Shown: positions 9,584 to 19,363 of the stretch, piece by piece | Layout of the letters: the number at the start of each line of letters is the position of its first letter | How positions within the stretch are numbered: position 1 is the stretch's first letter | DNA from: Taxawa tesnikishii (nom. ined.) | Taxonomy: Eukaryota; Ascomycota; Dothideomycetes; Dothideales | Assembly (NCBI GenBank): GCA_030247885.1 | Contig: JAPDRO010000026.1 | Coordinates: 372,001-436,000 of the forward strand | Reading direction: 5' to 3' | DNA: 64,000 nt | Position numbers and translations under genes: made by a program | The notes under the pieces: generated by a model | Told to the model about the DNA's origin: nothing | The model's input: only the letters and a program-made list of their open reading frames with translations | Database searches by the model: none

Positions 9584-11867
9584 TCAAGCTCCCCAACCCC
9601 CGGCCATCGCATTCTCAGCGCTCAGATACGTCCAAGGCGCGCCACCCGTCGGACTGAGTGGAGAGTGCGGCGGACTCGCGCCCACTTCACTCTCACCCTT
9701 CCTCTCCGTCTTCGTCGGCGTGGCCACTGCGTCCCTTGCCTCTCCCCGAATACCTTGTTCATCGTGGCGCTCCGCCGTTCCAGCCTCCTCGTCGTCACCC
9801 GGAACGAGCCTGACGGAGGTCGGCGTAGCGATAGTCTCGGCTTGCGCCGTGTTGCGCGGGGAGGAGGCCCCCGGCATCTCGGCGATCGAGTACTCGGTCG
9901 GCAGCGTCGGGATCTGGAAGCCGGAGTTTGGCGTGTGAGGTAGTGCACCCTGACCGTAGACGGACGGCGTGTAAGCGATGTATTTCTGACCTGGCGTTGG
10001 CGTGAGGGGAGGGTTTTGAAGAGTGGAGAAAGGATGTGGGGATGCGGTGTGTTGCGGTGTATTCATGTGGGCGGTGAGAGGGGAGGAGGGTGATTCGACG
10101 GGTCCGGGACTGGGGATTGTGGAGACGGCGGGGAGGCTGGGAGAGGACGGTTGAGGTTGTAGGCCGTGGAAGAGGAGAAGGCGTAGATGGAGTGAGGGTT
10201 TGCGGGAGTTGAATTTGCAGCATCGACAACGATGTTGGGGAGGGAAGAAGAGGTGTTGACGTTATCGGAGTGTTGGTCTGGGTTCGCGATGCGGTAGCAC
10301 TGTTGGCCGAGATATCTGGTGTACTTTGTTAACAAATGTACCGCCAGAGTTTGCAGTCATATTGTCCGACTGGCCGTCGAGAACAGTTCTCTCGTCAGTC
10401 AATTGAACTGACTGTTGAGAATGCTGGTCGAGAGCACTGTTGCTAGATCAAAAGATCACTTACTCAGGATACTTGCTCGAATCGGAGTGAGAGCGCGAAG
10501 CTTGTACAGAGGGAAGAATGCCCAAGCCAGCCGTACGGTTGACAGCTGTAGAAAGATCGGAGCTGTCAGTCAAGCTTTGAGCATTCTGGTCGTACTTGGG
10601 CGAGGGCGATGACGTGGAATAGGTGTAAGGTGACTGGACACTGGCGCTCAGTTGCGATGTGACTTCAACTGCGCTCGAGTGTCTGCGTTCTGTGTCGTTT
10701 TGAGAATAGCTCGATCCCGTCAGAGTGTCGTCAATGTTGGTGTTGTGACGCGAGCCCTTCTCGCCGCTGTTGTTGCGCGCGTCCGAGTTGTGGCGGCTCT
10801 TGTCGCGCTTGCGCATATAGATCAACGCGGCAACGAGAAGGATAAGACAGCCGCCTGCGGCAGAGCCGATGATTGTTCCGGCCATTACTCCTGGGCTGAG
10901 GCCGTCGTTTCCACCTTGTACGGAGGGGTCCTCTTGAGTGAACGTTTGGTTCGAAGGTGCAGAACTTGCGATGGAAGTTGTTGATGAGCTCGAAGGAGAG
11001 TTGCTGCTGGACGTGGGACCTGTGGTGCTTGAGGTGGACGTTGCGATTGGGACTGTGGCAGAGGGCAAATACGACTGACTGTTGGCGACTGGGGCGGGCG
11101 TATTCGCAGTGGATGTAGTAGAAGGAGCGTTGATTGACAATTCTGACGGGATTTCGAATGACAAAAACGGGGAAGCTGCTGACAAAGGAGAGCCACTGAT
11201 CGTCAGCGCGGCTGTTGAAGTAACAGAGCGAGTAGTAGACGTTGCCGGAACCAGCGAGGCCCAGAAATCAGTAAATACTGATGATGGCGCGGCCATGATG
11301 GGGGACTGAGACGAACTGGGACGGTTAGTCACTGTACTCGTACGTTGAACTGACTGATGAGAACCCTGATATTGCATGGCGCCAAACTTACCAATCAGTA
11401 CAGCCTCCGTCTTTAGGATAGCACTTTGAGGAAAAGCTTGTCGTGTAATCATAGCAGGCGGGGGCTGAAGAGCAACTTGGTCCGGGTGAAGTGAGCTTTA
11501 GCACAGACCAGCAGAATCAGTGTGAATGCTCGCTTACGTCGCCCAGCAAGCATCCCAGCTGGCCACCCTCACCACACAAGCATGCCGTGCCGGCTACGCA
11601 CCAGACTGAACGTTGTGTTAGTGAATACCGGAGCTGAAAACTCAATGCTATCCACACTACTCACAGACTGAGGTGGAACCACAAGCCGAAAAACTGTCGT
11701 TCCTCGTTTCAATGCGCACCATGCGCTGCTTCTAGGTATTCTGCCGGCTTGTAGGCAACTAACGGGAGAGGAAGAGTAGGAGGAGCAGTGATGATGTGAG
11801 AGGAGACACCAAATGAAAGAGACAGGACGACAACGAAAGTCAACAAACAGTACAACAGATGCGCCAT
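9584..11867 (-). CDS. Single-pass membrane protein: Cys-rich ectodomain, Ser/Thr stalk, TM helix, Pro-rich tail
   Basis: Start ATG 11867 opens a signal peptide ('MAHLLYCLLTFVVVLSLSF'). Later exons (11605-11538, 11495-11392, 11315-10464 and 10315-9584) encode a Cys-rich patch ('CVAGTACLCGEGGQLGC', 'CYDYTTSFSSKCYPKDGGC'), a long Ser/Thr stalk, and a TM helix ('GTIIGSAAGGCLILLVAALIY') followed by 'MRKRDKSRH'. The cytoplasmic tail is Pro/Ser-rich and ends near 'IPTLPTEYSIAEMPG'. The architecture resembles fungal wall-stress sensors (Mid2/Wsc-like), but no named family is certain. The last exon slips at the C run whose complement is 10080-10083. The first exon (11867 to 11665) cannot be joined to the next in one frame and probably holds two further one-base losses. 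Introns are 59, 42, 76 and 148 bp. Confidence 0.7.
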
Positions 11868-12367
11868 CTTTGTATGGGTAAGCCCTCGGCGCAGCAATGT
11901 GAGGAAGCAATGTGAGGAAGCAACTGGAGAATCTTGCAGAGAACAGGAAATGTCGTCGTTGCGTTACCCAGGAACTACGAATGTGACACGCGAACGGCAA
12001 CGTGCAGAAATGAACACCCTCGGTTTTGTCTTGCACTCGTAGGCGCCGCTCTCAATGCTGTTTCAGGTTTGTGGAAGCAAACTTTACCATGTGATCACCA
12101 TCTCTCCTCTTCAGGCTTCACGGACTCCTCTATTCGCAGGCTGATTGATCAGCTCGAAAGCGCCCAAGCATCCCTGTAGGTTCTTTGTCGGAATGAAAAT
12201 AGGTTGGAGGATGGGTGGATAACGGAGTGGATATGAACGGTTTTCTTTTTCCAAGAAGAGGAGGATCCCGTACCATGCTATGCTCTCGAAGCAATCCTAG
12301 ATATACAGACCTTGCTCACCAACGCCATGCACTCAGCGCATTTACAAATTCATCCCGCTCGTCCCTC
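11868..12367. other. Intergenic between tandem minus-strand genes
   Basis: 500 bp upstream of the membrane-protein gene and downstream of PHB1. It contains a 13-bp direct duplication (listed separately). No gene seen. Confidence 0.45.
11894..11923. repeat. 13-bp tandem duplication (2.3 copies)
   Basis: GCAATGTGAGGAA occurs twice back to back (11894-11906 and 11907-11919), followed by GCAA. It lies about 30 bp upstream of the membrane-protein start codon, in its 5' leader. Confidence 0.85.
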
Positions 12368-13270
12368 TCACGACCTCAGACCCAGCAGGAAGTTTCCGCC
12401 CTGCTTGCCCTCTCCTCCGCTGCTGCCACCAGGCAGATATGTGACGTTGGGATTGTTTGCCAACGCCTGGGCAAGCTCCTTCTGTGTCTCGATCCGTCTG
12501 ATCATAATCAAACCATCACCACTCTTCGCGACCGCCTTGCTGATGGTGTCGGCGGCCTCGGCTTCACCCTCGGCGCGGATGACGTTGGCTTGCCTCTCTT
12601 GCTCGGCCTTCTCGACGATGAACCGGGCACGCTCGGCGTCCTGCTGTGCGATCTGCTTCTGCTCGACGGCCCGTGTGAACTCCTTTCCGAAGGTCATGTG
12701 TGTGATAGAGACATCCTCAAGCGCGATATTGAACTCGGAGGCGCGGCGAAGAAGGTCGGTCCGAATGCGGTTGGAAACAGCCTCTCTCTGAGTGATGAGC
12801 TCTGCGGCGTCGAACTGGGCCACGATGGCTTTGAGGACTTCGTTTCCGATGGAGGGGAGAACACGCTCGTCGTAGTCTTGGCCGAGATTCTGCGGACGGT
12901 GATTAGTCGCATTCTTGTGTTACGATAGCTCATAGCTCATGCACACCTGGTAGATCTTTGGCAGCATCTTGACATCAGGGCGATGCAAGACTCGCAGGGT
13001 CAAGCTCACCATCTGCAAGTCCTTACTTCCCGTTGTAGTGGAGATGTTGCGAGGCTTGGTTCGAACATCATAGATAATCGCCTTCTGCAGCCAGGGGATC
13101 AGGAAATGTGTGCCCTCGTTGACGACCTTCTCCTTGACACCAGACAGACGGTCAAAGATGACGGCGCGGGTGCCGCCCTTCACGTCGTAGATAGAGGCGT
13201 TGGCGAAGGAAAGTCCGATGGCGGCTGGGACGGCCCACTTGTAAATGGTTTGGAATGCTCTCTCGGCCAT
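12368..13270 (-). CDS. PHB1: Prohibitin-1, mitochondrial inner membrane scaffold
   Basis: Two exons, 13270-12947 and 12889-12368, with a 57-bp GT-AG intron (branch ACTAAT), giving 281 aa, the usual length. It is highly conserved: N-terminal membrane anchor, then '[17 protein letters not shown]', '[19 protein letters not shown]', '[15 protein letters not shown]', the SPFH band and the long coiled coil with '[15 protein letters not shown]' and '[13 protein letters not shown]'. The C-terminus is Gly-rich and ends 'LLGLRS'. Prohibitins 1 and 2 form ring assemblies in the inner membrane that stabilise respiratory subunits and restrain the m-AAA protease. It is transcribed divergently from QCR8 with 327 bp between start codons. 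No frame break. Confidence 0.97.
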
Positions 13271-13597
13271 GGCTGCGACGTGTCGGTGTGTTGGTACAGA
13301 GCGAGAAGTTGTTGAGCTTGAGTGGCAGCAGGTGGTGGCTTGTCGCTCGCCGTCTGGTGTGTTCGATGATGCCGATGTTCGAAACGGAAGCTGCGAACCA
13401 CAATCCTCGCTAAACCGTTTCGGGAGAGCGACGAGCTGCTGCCAAGACCCGGCTTGCCGCAACTTCAATTGCGCTGACCAGCACCACCAGCAGAGGTATC
13501 TGTACTACCACCACCGCCAGCACGAACCTCCATTGCCTTCGACTCTCTACAGCACACATCCTCTTTCCACTCACAAACAACCATCTGATACATCACA
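13271..13597. promoter_or_regulatory. Shared divergent promoter of PHB1 and QCR8
   Basis: 327 bp separate the two start codons. Both products act in the mitochondrial inner membrane, so joint control is plausible (inference). The QCR8 side is CT- and ACA-rich (13480-13590), as in fungal leaders. Confidence 0.6.
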
Positions 13598-14255
13598 ATG
13601 GCTGGCGGCGGAGACAAGAAGCCTGGCCAGTACGTCTACTCCGGAAGAGCGACCCCTCAAGCTTGCCTTTGCCATGCTTCGCAACAAAATCGCTACACCT
13701 CTTACGCCAAGCTGGATGACTTGAATGGCTTCGCTGACTTGTTCTCTACAGGTACATGGGATGGTGGGGTAACCTTGGTACGTCGAGTGCAGCTCTCGAG
13801 CCCCGAATAGCGCGATCCAATAGCACCTTGAAAAACCCTCCTAAACCATAACGACATCAACACGAACATTCCGATCGATGCTAACATCGCCGGTCTGAAG
13901 GTTCCCCACCGCAAAAGGGTATCGTCACCTACGGTCTCGCTCAGAACCGCCAGCGCGCTCTGGCCGGTACCGCAAATGCCGCAGTCTTCAACGTCTACAG
14001 GAGGACGAAGGCACAAATCCTCTTCTGGGCTGTGCCGTTGTTGGTAGGATACGAGTTGATGAACTGGGCTACTGAGAGGTGAGGTCCCCCTTGCTCGGCA
14101 GTGGGAGGAGGAAACGGGTACAAGAAGAAAAGGACACAATAAACATCCCTAAAAAGGACAATGGCACGCCGCGGAAACGGTGCTAATACAACGCTCGCAG
14201 GAACGAATTCCTGAACTCGAAGGAGGGTCGTGCTCTCTACGCAGACTCCGAGTAA
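13598..14255 (+). CDS. QCR8: Ubiquinol-cytochrome c reductase subunit 8 (complex III)
   Basis: Four exons: 13598-13629, 13752-13777, 13901-14078 and 14201-14255 (291 nt, 96 aa, frame closed). The protein reads 'MAGGGDKKPGQYMGWWGNLG', then 'SPPQKGIVTYGLAQNRQRAL', a membrane helix around 'AQILFWAVPLLVGYELM', and the end 'SKEGRALYADSE'. This is the QP-C/Qcr8 subunit that contacts cytochrome b in the cytochrome bc1 complex. Exon 2 is only 26 nt, and the introns (about 122 bp each) are longer than the local norm. Intact. Confidence 0.95.
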
Positions 14256-14998
14256 AGATGACTTGGTGGTGCCTTGAAGCGCGGAGGAATTGAGCGTTGG
14301 CAATCCAGCAAGCCAAGCAGCATTGTACAATCGGAGTTCTACGCCAAATTAGACTTGTACAACACCCGACTTTTGACGTGCGGCCATGCGCTCCTGTGCC
14401 CTGTTACGAGAGCTCTTTGTTATGGTCGATGTCCGGAGCAGTCTTCTAGTACAGTTTCGTGATATGAAGGGCTTGCAACGCAAAACAAGTGTCCTTGGTT
14501 CGGATGTGATCTCGAGTGTGACTCAGGTGGCAGCAAGATTTCGAGTACAAAGAGCAGGATGTCTTCCATATGTCTTAGCTGCCTGCACCATTGTCTCTAC
14601 ATGCAAGCCTTTTGCCTCGCTCAGAGCCGCAAAGTGTCGCTTGCGTGGGGAGAGACATTAAAAAACATATTCAGGTGCGTTACTGAAGTGAGATAAATGA
14701 GGACAGTGAACAGTTACGGACTTCCTCACACTTGACGCTCAGCTCTCCTCCAAAGTCACAAAACATACAATCTTCTCTACCCTTCGATTTTCCCTTCCAA
14801 CAACATCTCCAACAAAGTCATCGCAGACCTCACTCACAAAGAACTCAACAACGACACCACTCCGCCCTATCACAACCCCATTCACACTCTTTCTCAGACA
14901 CCAAGGTGGTATACCCCTATATCTCCTGGACCTGCTCTGCTCTGCCCTGCCCTGCCCTCTGTCCACCCTAACTCGCCCCATCTAGTCAAACGGTCAAC
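14256..14998. other. Intergenic
   Basis: 743 bp: the QCR8 3' flank, then a pyrimidine/CA-rich tract (about 14720-14995) that looks like a promoter and leader for the next ORF. No gene or RNA recognised. Confidence 0.45.
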
Positions 14999-15415
14999 AT
15001 GTGCGCCATCAACACCACCAACATCAACACCTCTCTCTCCGCCCTCAACATCACCGTACCTGGAAACACGCCGCTCACGCCACCACCAAGCCCGCCGCTG
15101 GCAGCAACCACCCCGGCCACCACCAACGCGGCCAGCACCGCCGCCATCCCCACCGTGGTCATCACGGACACCAGCACCAACGTCAGCACCATCACGCACG
15201 TCGGTAACGCACCCCCATCACACCGCCTCACTCCGCCCCGTTCTCGGGCTTCGGGTACCAAAGAGGCGGACCCTGGCGCTCCGCGCCCGGATCTGGGGCG
15301 CTTCGAGACCCTTCCCGTCGCCCTGCCTCCTCCGCCCGTCGATGCTGCCGGCAGGCGTGGGGCTGTCGATGTCGGTAGGGTCGGGAGACCGAGCGGGCTG
15401 AGCGGGGAGGTTTGA
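14999..15415 (+). CDS. Hypothetical Thr/Pro-rich small protein (doubtful)
   Basis: An ATG at 14999 after a leader-like CT-rich stretch opens 138 codons. The first 70 residues are Asn/Thr/Ser/Pro-rich ('MCAINTTNINTSLSALNITV', then 'TPPPSPP'); the rest is Arg/Gly/Pro-rich and less convincing. There is no signal peptide, TM segment or recognised domain. Given the frequent one-base losses in this window, the second half may be out of frame. It could be a short effector-like or regulatory protein, or non-coding GC-rich DNA. Confidence 0.3.
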   Translation: MCAINTTNINTSLSALNITVPGNTPLTPPPSPPLAATTPATTNAASTAAIPTVVITDTSTNVSTITHVGNAPPSHRLTPPRSRASGTKEADPGAPRPDLGRFETLPVALPPPPVDAAGRRGAVDVGRVGRPSGLSGEV

Positions 15416-15575
15416 GGGGACGGGTTAGGAATAGGGAAGGGGGGCAGTGAAGGATTGCATCGCGATGGGCTCTTGAGGGACAGGGGAGGTGGGAGTAGAG
15501 GAATGTGGAAATGCGAGAGGGGTTCGGGATAGGTTGGGCTGGGAAGGCTTGAGGGAGGGCGTTGAGGCGTTTAGA

Positions 15576-16475
15576 GGACGGCGGTTGGGAGTTGGACAAT
15601 AGGTTGGGAAATTGCGGATTTGTGATGTTCACGATGGTGCCGAAAGACGTGCGTGTGAGGTGTTGTTGCGATGCGAGGGAGCGTCGTGTTCTTGGACTAT
15701 GTGGGACCCGGAGACGTTCATTCGTCTTGCATCCGCGGGCCTGGATAGCAGGCGGTCGGTACCACCGTATGCCGAATGTGATCGATCTTAAAGGTCCTAC
15801 GGAAAATTATCTCGAGGTGCTGTTGCAATGCAAAGAGGTGTTTGATCACGGAGTAGGAGACCGTTGGAGACGCCTGCTCTTGTCCGGCTTGCGGGCCCTT
15901 ACGGTAGACGGTCTGTCTATGGGCATGCGCAGAATGTGTTCTCAAAGATTGTGTGGAACGAAATTCAAGGTGGCATTACAACACCAGGAGGTTTACTGCT
16001 GTGGGCTATAGAAATATCGAGGCCTTACCCTTGTCCCATTTGCGGCCCCGAATGATAGACGGTCCATACAAAAGCATGCAAGATGTGAGCCCAGAAATTG
16101 TGTCGAAAGGAATTTTGAGTACGGTTGCCATGCGAAGACTTGTGCTGTCATGAAGTAGGAAATGCATGGGGGCTTTGTTTTGATATCGTTCACGGGCCCG
16201 AACGGTAGACGGCCCGCATGAAGGTACGCCCAACCAGAAGAAGTGTGAGGTGCTGCCGCAACGCAATGAGGTTTTCTGCTATGGACTATTTGATAATCCG
16301 CAGTATCGCTATTCTTCGATTCGTGGCGCTGAATGATAGACGGCCAGTAAAAAGGTATGTGAGACTGACGAGACCTCCTTTGGATGTGAGAATGCCACGG
16401 GGCTGCCTGTCTTTGAATAATGGCTTGAACATGGCGGCGAAGTTTTGGTGCCACGAGCCGCTAGCGCGTGTTCCG
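15576..16475. repeat. Degenerate tandem array, period about 150 bp, about six units
   Basis: A core resembling GCGGGCCC-GAATGATAGACGG recurs at 15735, 15891, 16042, 16192 and 16323 (spacing 156, 151, 150 and 131). A second landmark, GAGGTGCTGTTGCAATGCAA-like, recurs near 15655, 15813, 15970, 16120 and 16247. Units also share a 'GCATGCAAGATGTG'-like segment. Many of the mismatches between units are transitions. No long frame is open through the array on either strand. Confidence 0.75.
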
Positions 16476-17221
16476 TGCTGGCCTCGGGTTTCACGCCCCG
16501 CTGCTGTGTGGTGATCAGCATCGAATGTGGGAGTCTGCGCTATAAATCGTCGCATCGATACTTCGAGTTCCTCGGGCAGATTGAAGCATAAAGTGACCAC
16601 ACCTCCCGATAACCGCCATCGGACGAAGAAACCCAACTTGTGCCCGGTATAATCAACCCGGGCAATACTGGTCCCGGAAGGGTTTGCAACACGCTTGTTC
16701 TCGCCGACGAGATCCTTGCAGCCAGCGCATTGAGACATTTGCGGACGACTACATTTTCATTGCTCAGCCGAGCCCCTCACCTTCACATGGCTTGGAGAAG
16801 GAGGGGCGAGACTGCAAAACATTTTGGCGTCAACATCAAACTTGGAAGCCCACTACAACCATATGGGATGTGGCACATGAACGGACCTGCAAGCCTCTGG
16901 CCCATCCCTTCGTTTGGCAACCAATTGGACAACATATATTCATATCGTGCTAAGTAGTGACGAGAACTTGTCAAGGCTGGTGTGAAAGCGCTTAAGCTAG
17001 TGCTCTCATTTTTCTGATGCAAGCGTGGCGTGTTTCCAGTATCGCCATAAGAACAAGGCTGGGGAGTTTACTAAGGCCAGACTTCTGCCTTGACTACGAC
17101 ACATAAAGGCTCGCGCCTCTGCTCGCACCTTCCTCTCGATCATCTAAGTTTTCCGTTTATCTTGGACAGCTCTCGATTAGGAGATTACAGTTCATACAAG
17201 GGCGGACACAAAGTCCGAAGA
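16476..17221. other. Intergenic
   Basis: About 750 bp. A minus-strand ORF starting at ATG 16738 (150 codons, running into the tandem array) has no recognisable domain. The part after 17040 is CT-rich and probably the promoter and leader of the next gene. Confidence 0.4.
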
Positions 17222-18363
17222 ATGGAAGGTAGGACGTTACGGGCGACAAACTTCCGTGCTGCACGGGTAATGAGGGTCACTCTAGTCTACCTAACTGACA
17301 CCGGTTTCGGCAGCACAATCGACATGCTCTGGTGTGCAAGAAACTACGGACGCTCTTACTCCGAACGCAGACGCAGCGAATCCTTCCCTTGGAGCTTGGG
17401 AACCTTCGGGAATTCCCTCAAAAATACATAGCCTGTGCGAAGCGGCTATTGACAAAGGCTACGGAGAATGTCTTTGGCTGTGTTTTAGCAAAGGCAACAG
17501 ATATGTTGCAAAGGATATCAAACTCGAACCAGAAGGGTCAAGTTTGGAGATTTCAAGCTTGCAAAACAGATGCGGCTGGTGGCGCCGGATCTCATTGCGG
17601 TCGGCTGTCGCGATCGAAGTGGTGAGAGTATGCTGTAACCTTCCCAAATATAAGATAATAGGAAGTTAACATCGAGTTCAGATGCATATCATGAACAACG
17701 ACCGGAAGGAGATCGAAGTTATGGTGATTCCTGTGGATCACTCACCTGAAATCGCACGAATGGAACAATGGCTGGCAAAAATCGAAACAAAAGATCCTTT
17801 CTATGCTGGATATGACGAACAAGGGTGTTTCCATGCTTGCCAAGATCCAGACTGCCGTAACATGCGCGACGACGGAAATGAGATCTGTCCGGATAGCTGC
17901 TGTGCTCAAGAGGAATATTGCAGACTCGAAGCGCGAAGAGACAGGCTGTTGCACCAACAGCCACTTCTCCAATTCTATTGGCGGACCAAGGGCAAGACCG
18001 ATGTTCAAGAGTTTCTCAGACAGTCTGACCTGGTTTCTTCTTACCTGTATGCATTTTCCGCTATATATGCTCAAGGATCGCGAGTTCACACTAACCTGCA
18101 TTAGGTACCTAAAGAAAGCAAGATTTGAGAGTGCGGCCGTTCCCTACGGGCCAGATATCATGGCACTAATGCTTGTTGATGGCTGGCATGTCAAGCGTTT
18201 GCTGGTCCTCGTCGTACTTGGGGTACCAGCAAGTGCCATTGTGACGGCACTCACTACTGCCATATGTAAAAGCATCGATATTGGACTGACTGCGGGTAGT
18301 TATGCGCTTGGTGTAGTTGCAGTGACAGTCGGAACCCTGTCCTTTCTTAGTGCAATTTTATAG
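17222..18363 (+). CDS. Two-transmembrane protein of unknown function
   Basis: Four exons fit exactly: 17222-17228 (ATG GAA G), 17314-17621, 17682-18046 and 18105-18363, totalling 939 nt or 312 aa. Introns of 85, 60 and 58 bp have CTAAC-type branch sites. The middle is soluble and Cys-rich ('CFHACQDPDCRNM', 'CPDSCCAQEEYC'). The C-terminus has the pattern 'YGPDIMALMLVDGWHVKRL', then a hydrophobic helix 'LVLVVLGVPASAIVTALTTA', then 'CKSIDIGLTAGSYALGVVAV' running into a second helix that ends 'LSFLSAIL'. I recall similar C-termini in uncharacterised proteins of filamentous ascomycetes but know no function. The seven-nucleotide first exon is inferred from phase and splice sites; the start could differ. 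Confidence 0.7.
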
Positions 18364-18751
18364 TTCACGACGCAGTCGAAGCAAGATTCACGAAAACTTG
18401 GCACTAGCACAACGCTTGACGGTAGTCGTAACTGAGGCATCCGGACAGCCGCTAAGACTCTAGAAATCACGAGATTGCTGCTGTGCGGCGAAGACACCTA
18501 GATCTGACGTATCTGCCGTGGGAGGGAAACGATGGCTCACTCAGTTCATTGTAGGGAGTGCCAGGGTGCGAAAAGGTGCTCGAAACCTGTTGTGGAAAGA
18601 GGACCGACGGAAGCAGCGGCAAGATTGACTATGAAATGATGACCATGTCATACGAATAGGATAGAACGCAGCTGGAGCAAGCTACAGATCGGTGTCGACG
18701 AAGAGGCTGTTCTTCTCCAGCGTTTTGCGCAGGGCAAAGATGAATCTGATG
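18364..18751. other. Intergenic between convergent gene and U6 RNA
   Basis: 388 bp with no ORF of note. It holds the 3' flanks of the two-TM gene and of the U6 gene. Confidence 0.5.
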
Positions 18752-18906
18752 AAAAAACTTGGAGCATCTCTTTGTTTGCATGTGTCATCCTTCTGTGAAA
18801 CTGTCAGCGATGTCCCAGCGTAGGGGAGAGAAGAGGTGCTTACAGTGCAGGGGCCATGCTAATCTTCTCTGTATCGTTTCAAATTGACCAAATGCCCGAA
18901 GGCGAG
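18752..18906 (-). ncRNA. U6 spliceosomal snRNA interrupted by a 51-nt spliceosomal-type intron
   Basis: On the minus strand the U6 landmarks are all present: the 5' GCC-TTCG-GGC hairpin, 'ATTTGGTCAATTTGAAACGA', the catalytic ACAGAGA box (in TACAGAGAAGATTAGCA), 'TGGCCCCTGCACT', 'AAGGATGACACATGCAAAC' (AGC/ISL side), and a terminal T6 at 18757-18752. Between TGCACT and AAGGATG lie 51 nt (18843-18793) beginning GTAAGC and ending TTCACAG, with GCTGAC as a likely branch site. Removing them gives an RNA of about 104 nt. The insertion sits next to the catalytic core, as in the known U6 introns of Schizosaccharomyces and some other fungi. The 5' end is approximate (plus or minus 4 nt). Transcription is presumably by RNA polymerase III. 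Confidence 0.93.
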
Positions 18907-19363
18907 GGAAGAAAGAGGATTGAAAGGAGGAGGCCATACTTATTCTCACAAACCGCGCTAGTGGCAGAAGGTCGGGCGTGGCGAATGAGTCCAGGGCTCT
19001 CAGTAGTCAAAGCGGAGATATTAGGGAGGTTATGGTCACCATGCCGGGATCAAGATTAGATAACGATCAGATCAAGATGCGGACGGATCTTTTCACATGT
19101 GCAGCCGACTGTGGTCTCCAGCACTCGATCTGGTCTTACATTCCACGTTGCGCAGCATTTTGATAACACCAAGAGGCACGATAACATGTTTTCTGTCCGG
19201 AGTTCCTAACTGGAGTTTGACATAATTGTGCGACCTTGAAAGTCCTTCTCTCTCCCGAACCATCACTTCAAATCAACCCCACCACCGCATGACACATATC
19301 TAGGTTTTCCTTTACATCTCCCTCTCCCTTTCTTCATATCTCTTTGCACTCTCCACCGTCGCC
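18907..19363. promoter_or_regulatory. Divergent upstream region of U6 and NCS6
   Basis: 457 bp. Reading from the U6 side, a TATA-like GAATAAGTATGG lies about 25-40 nt upstream of the RNA start, as expected for a pol III U6 promoter. The NCS6 side is CT-rich just before the ATG. Confidence 0.55.
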
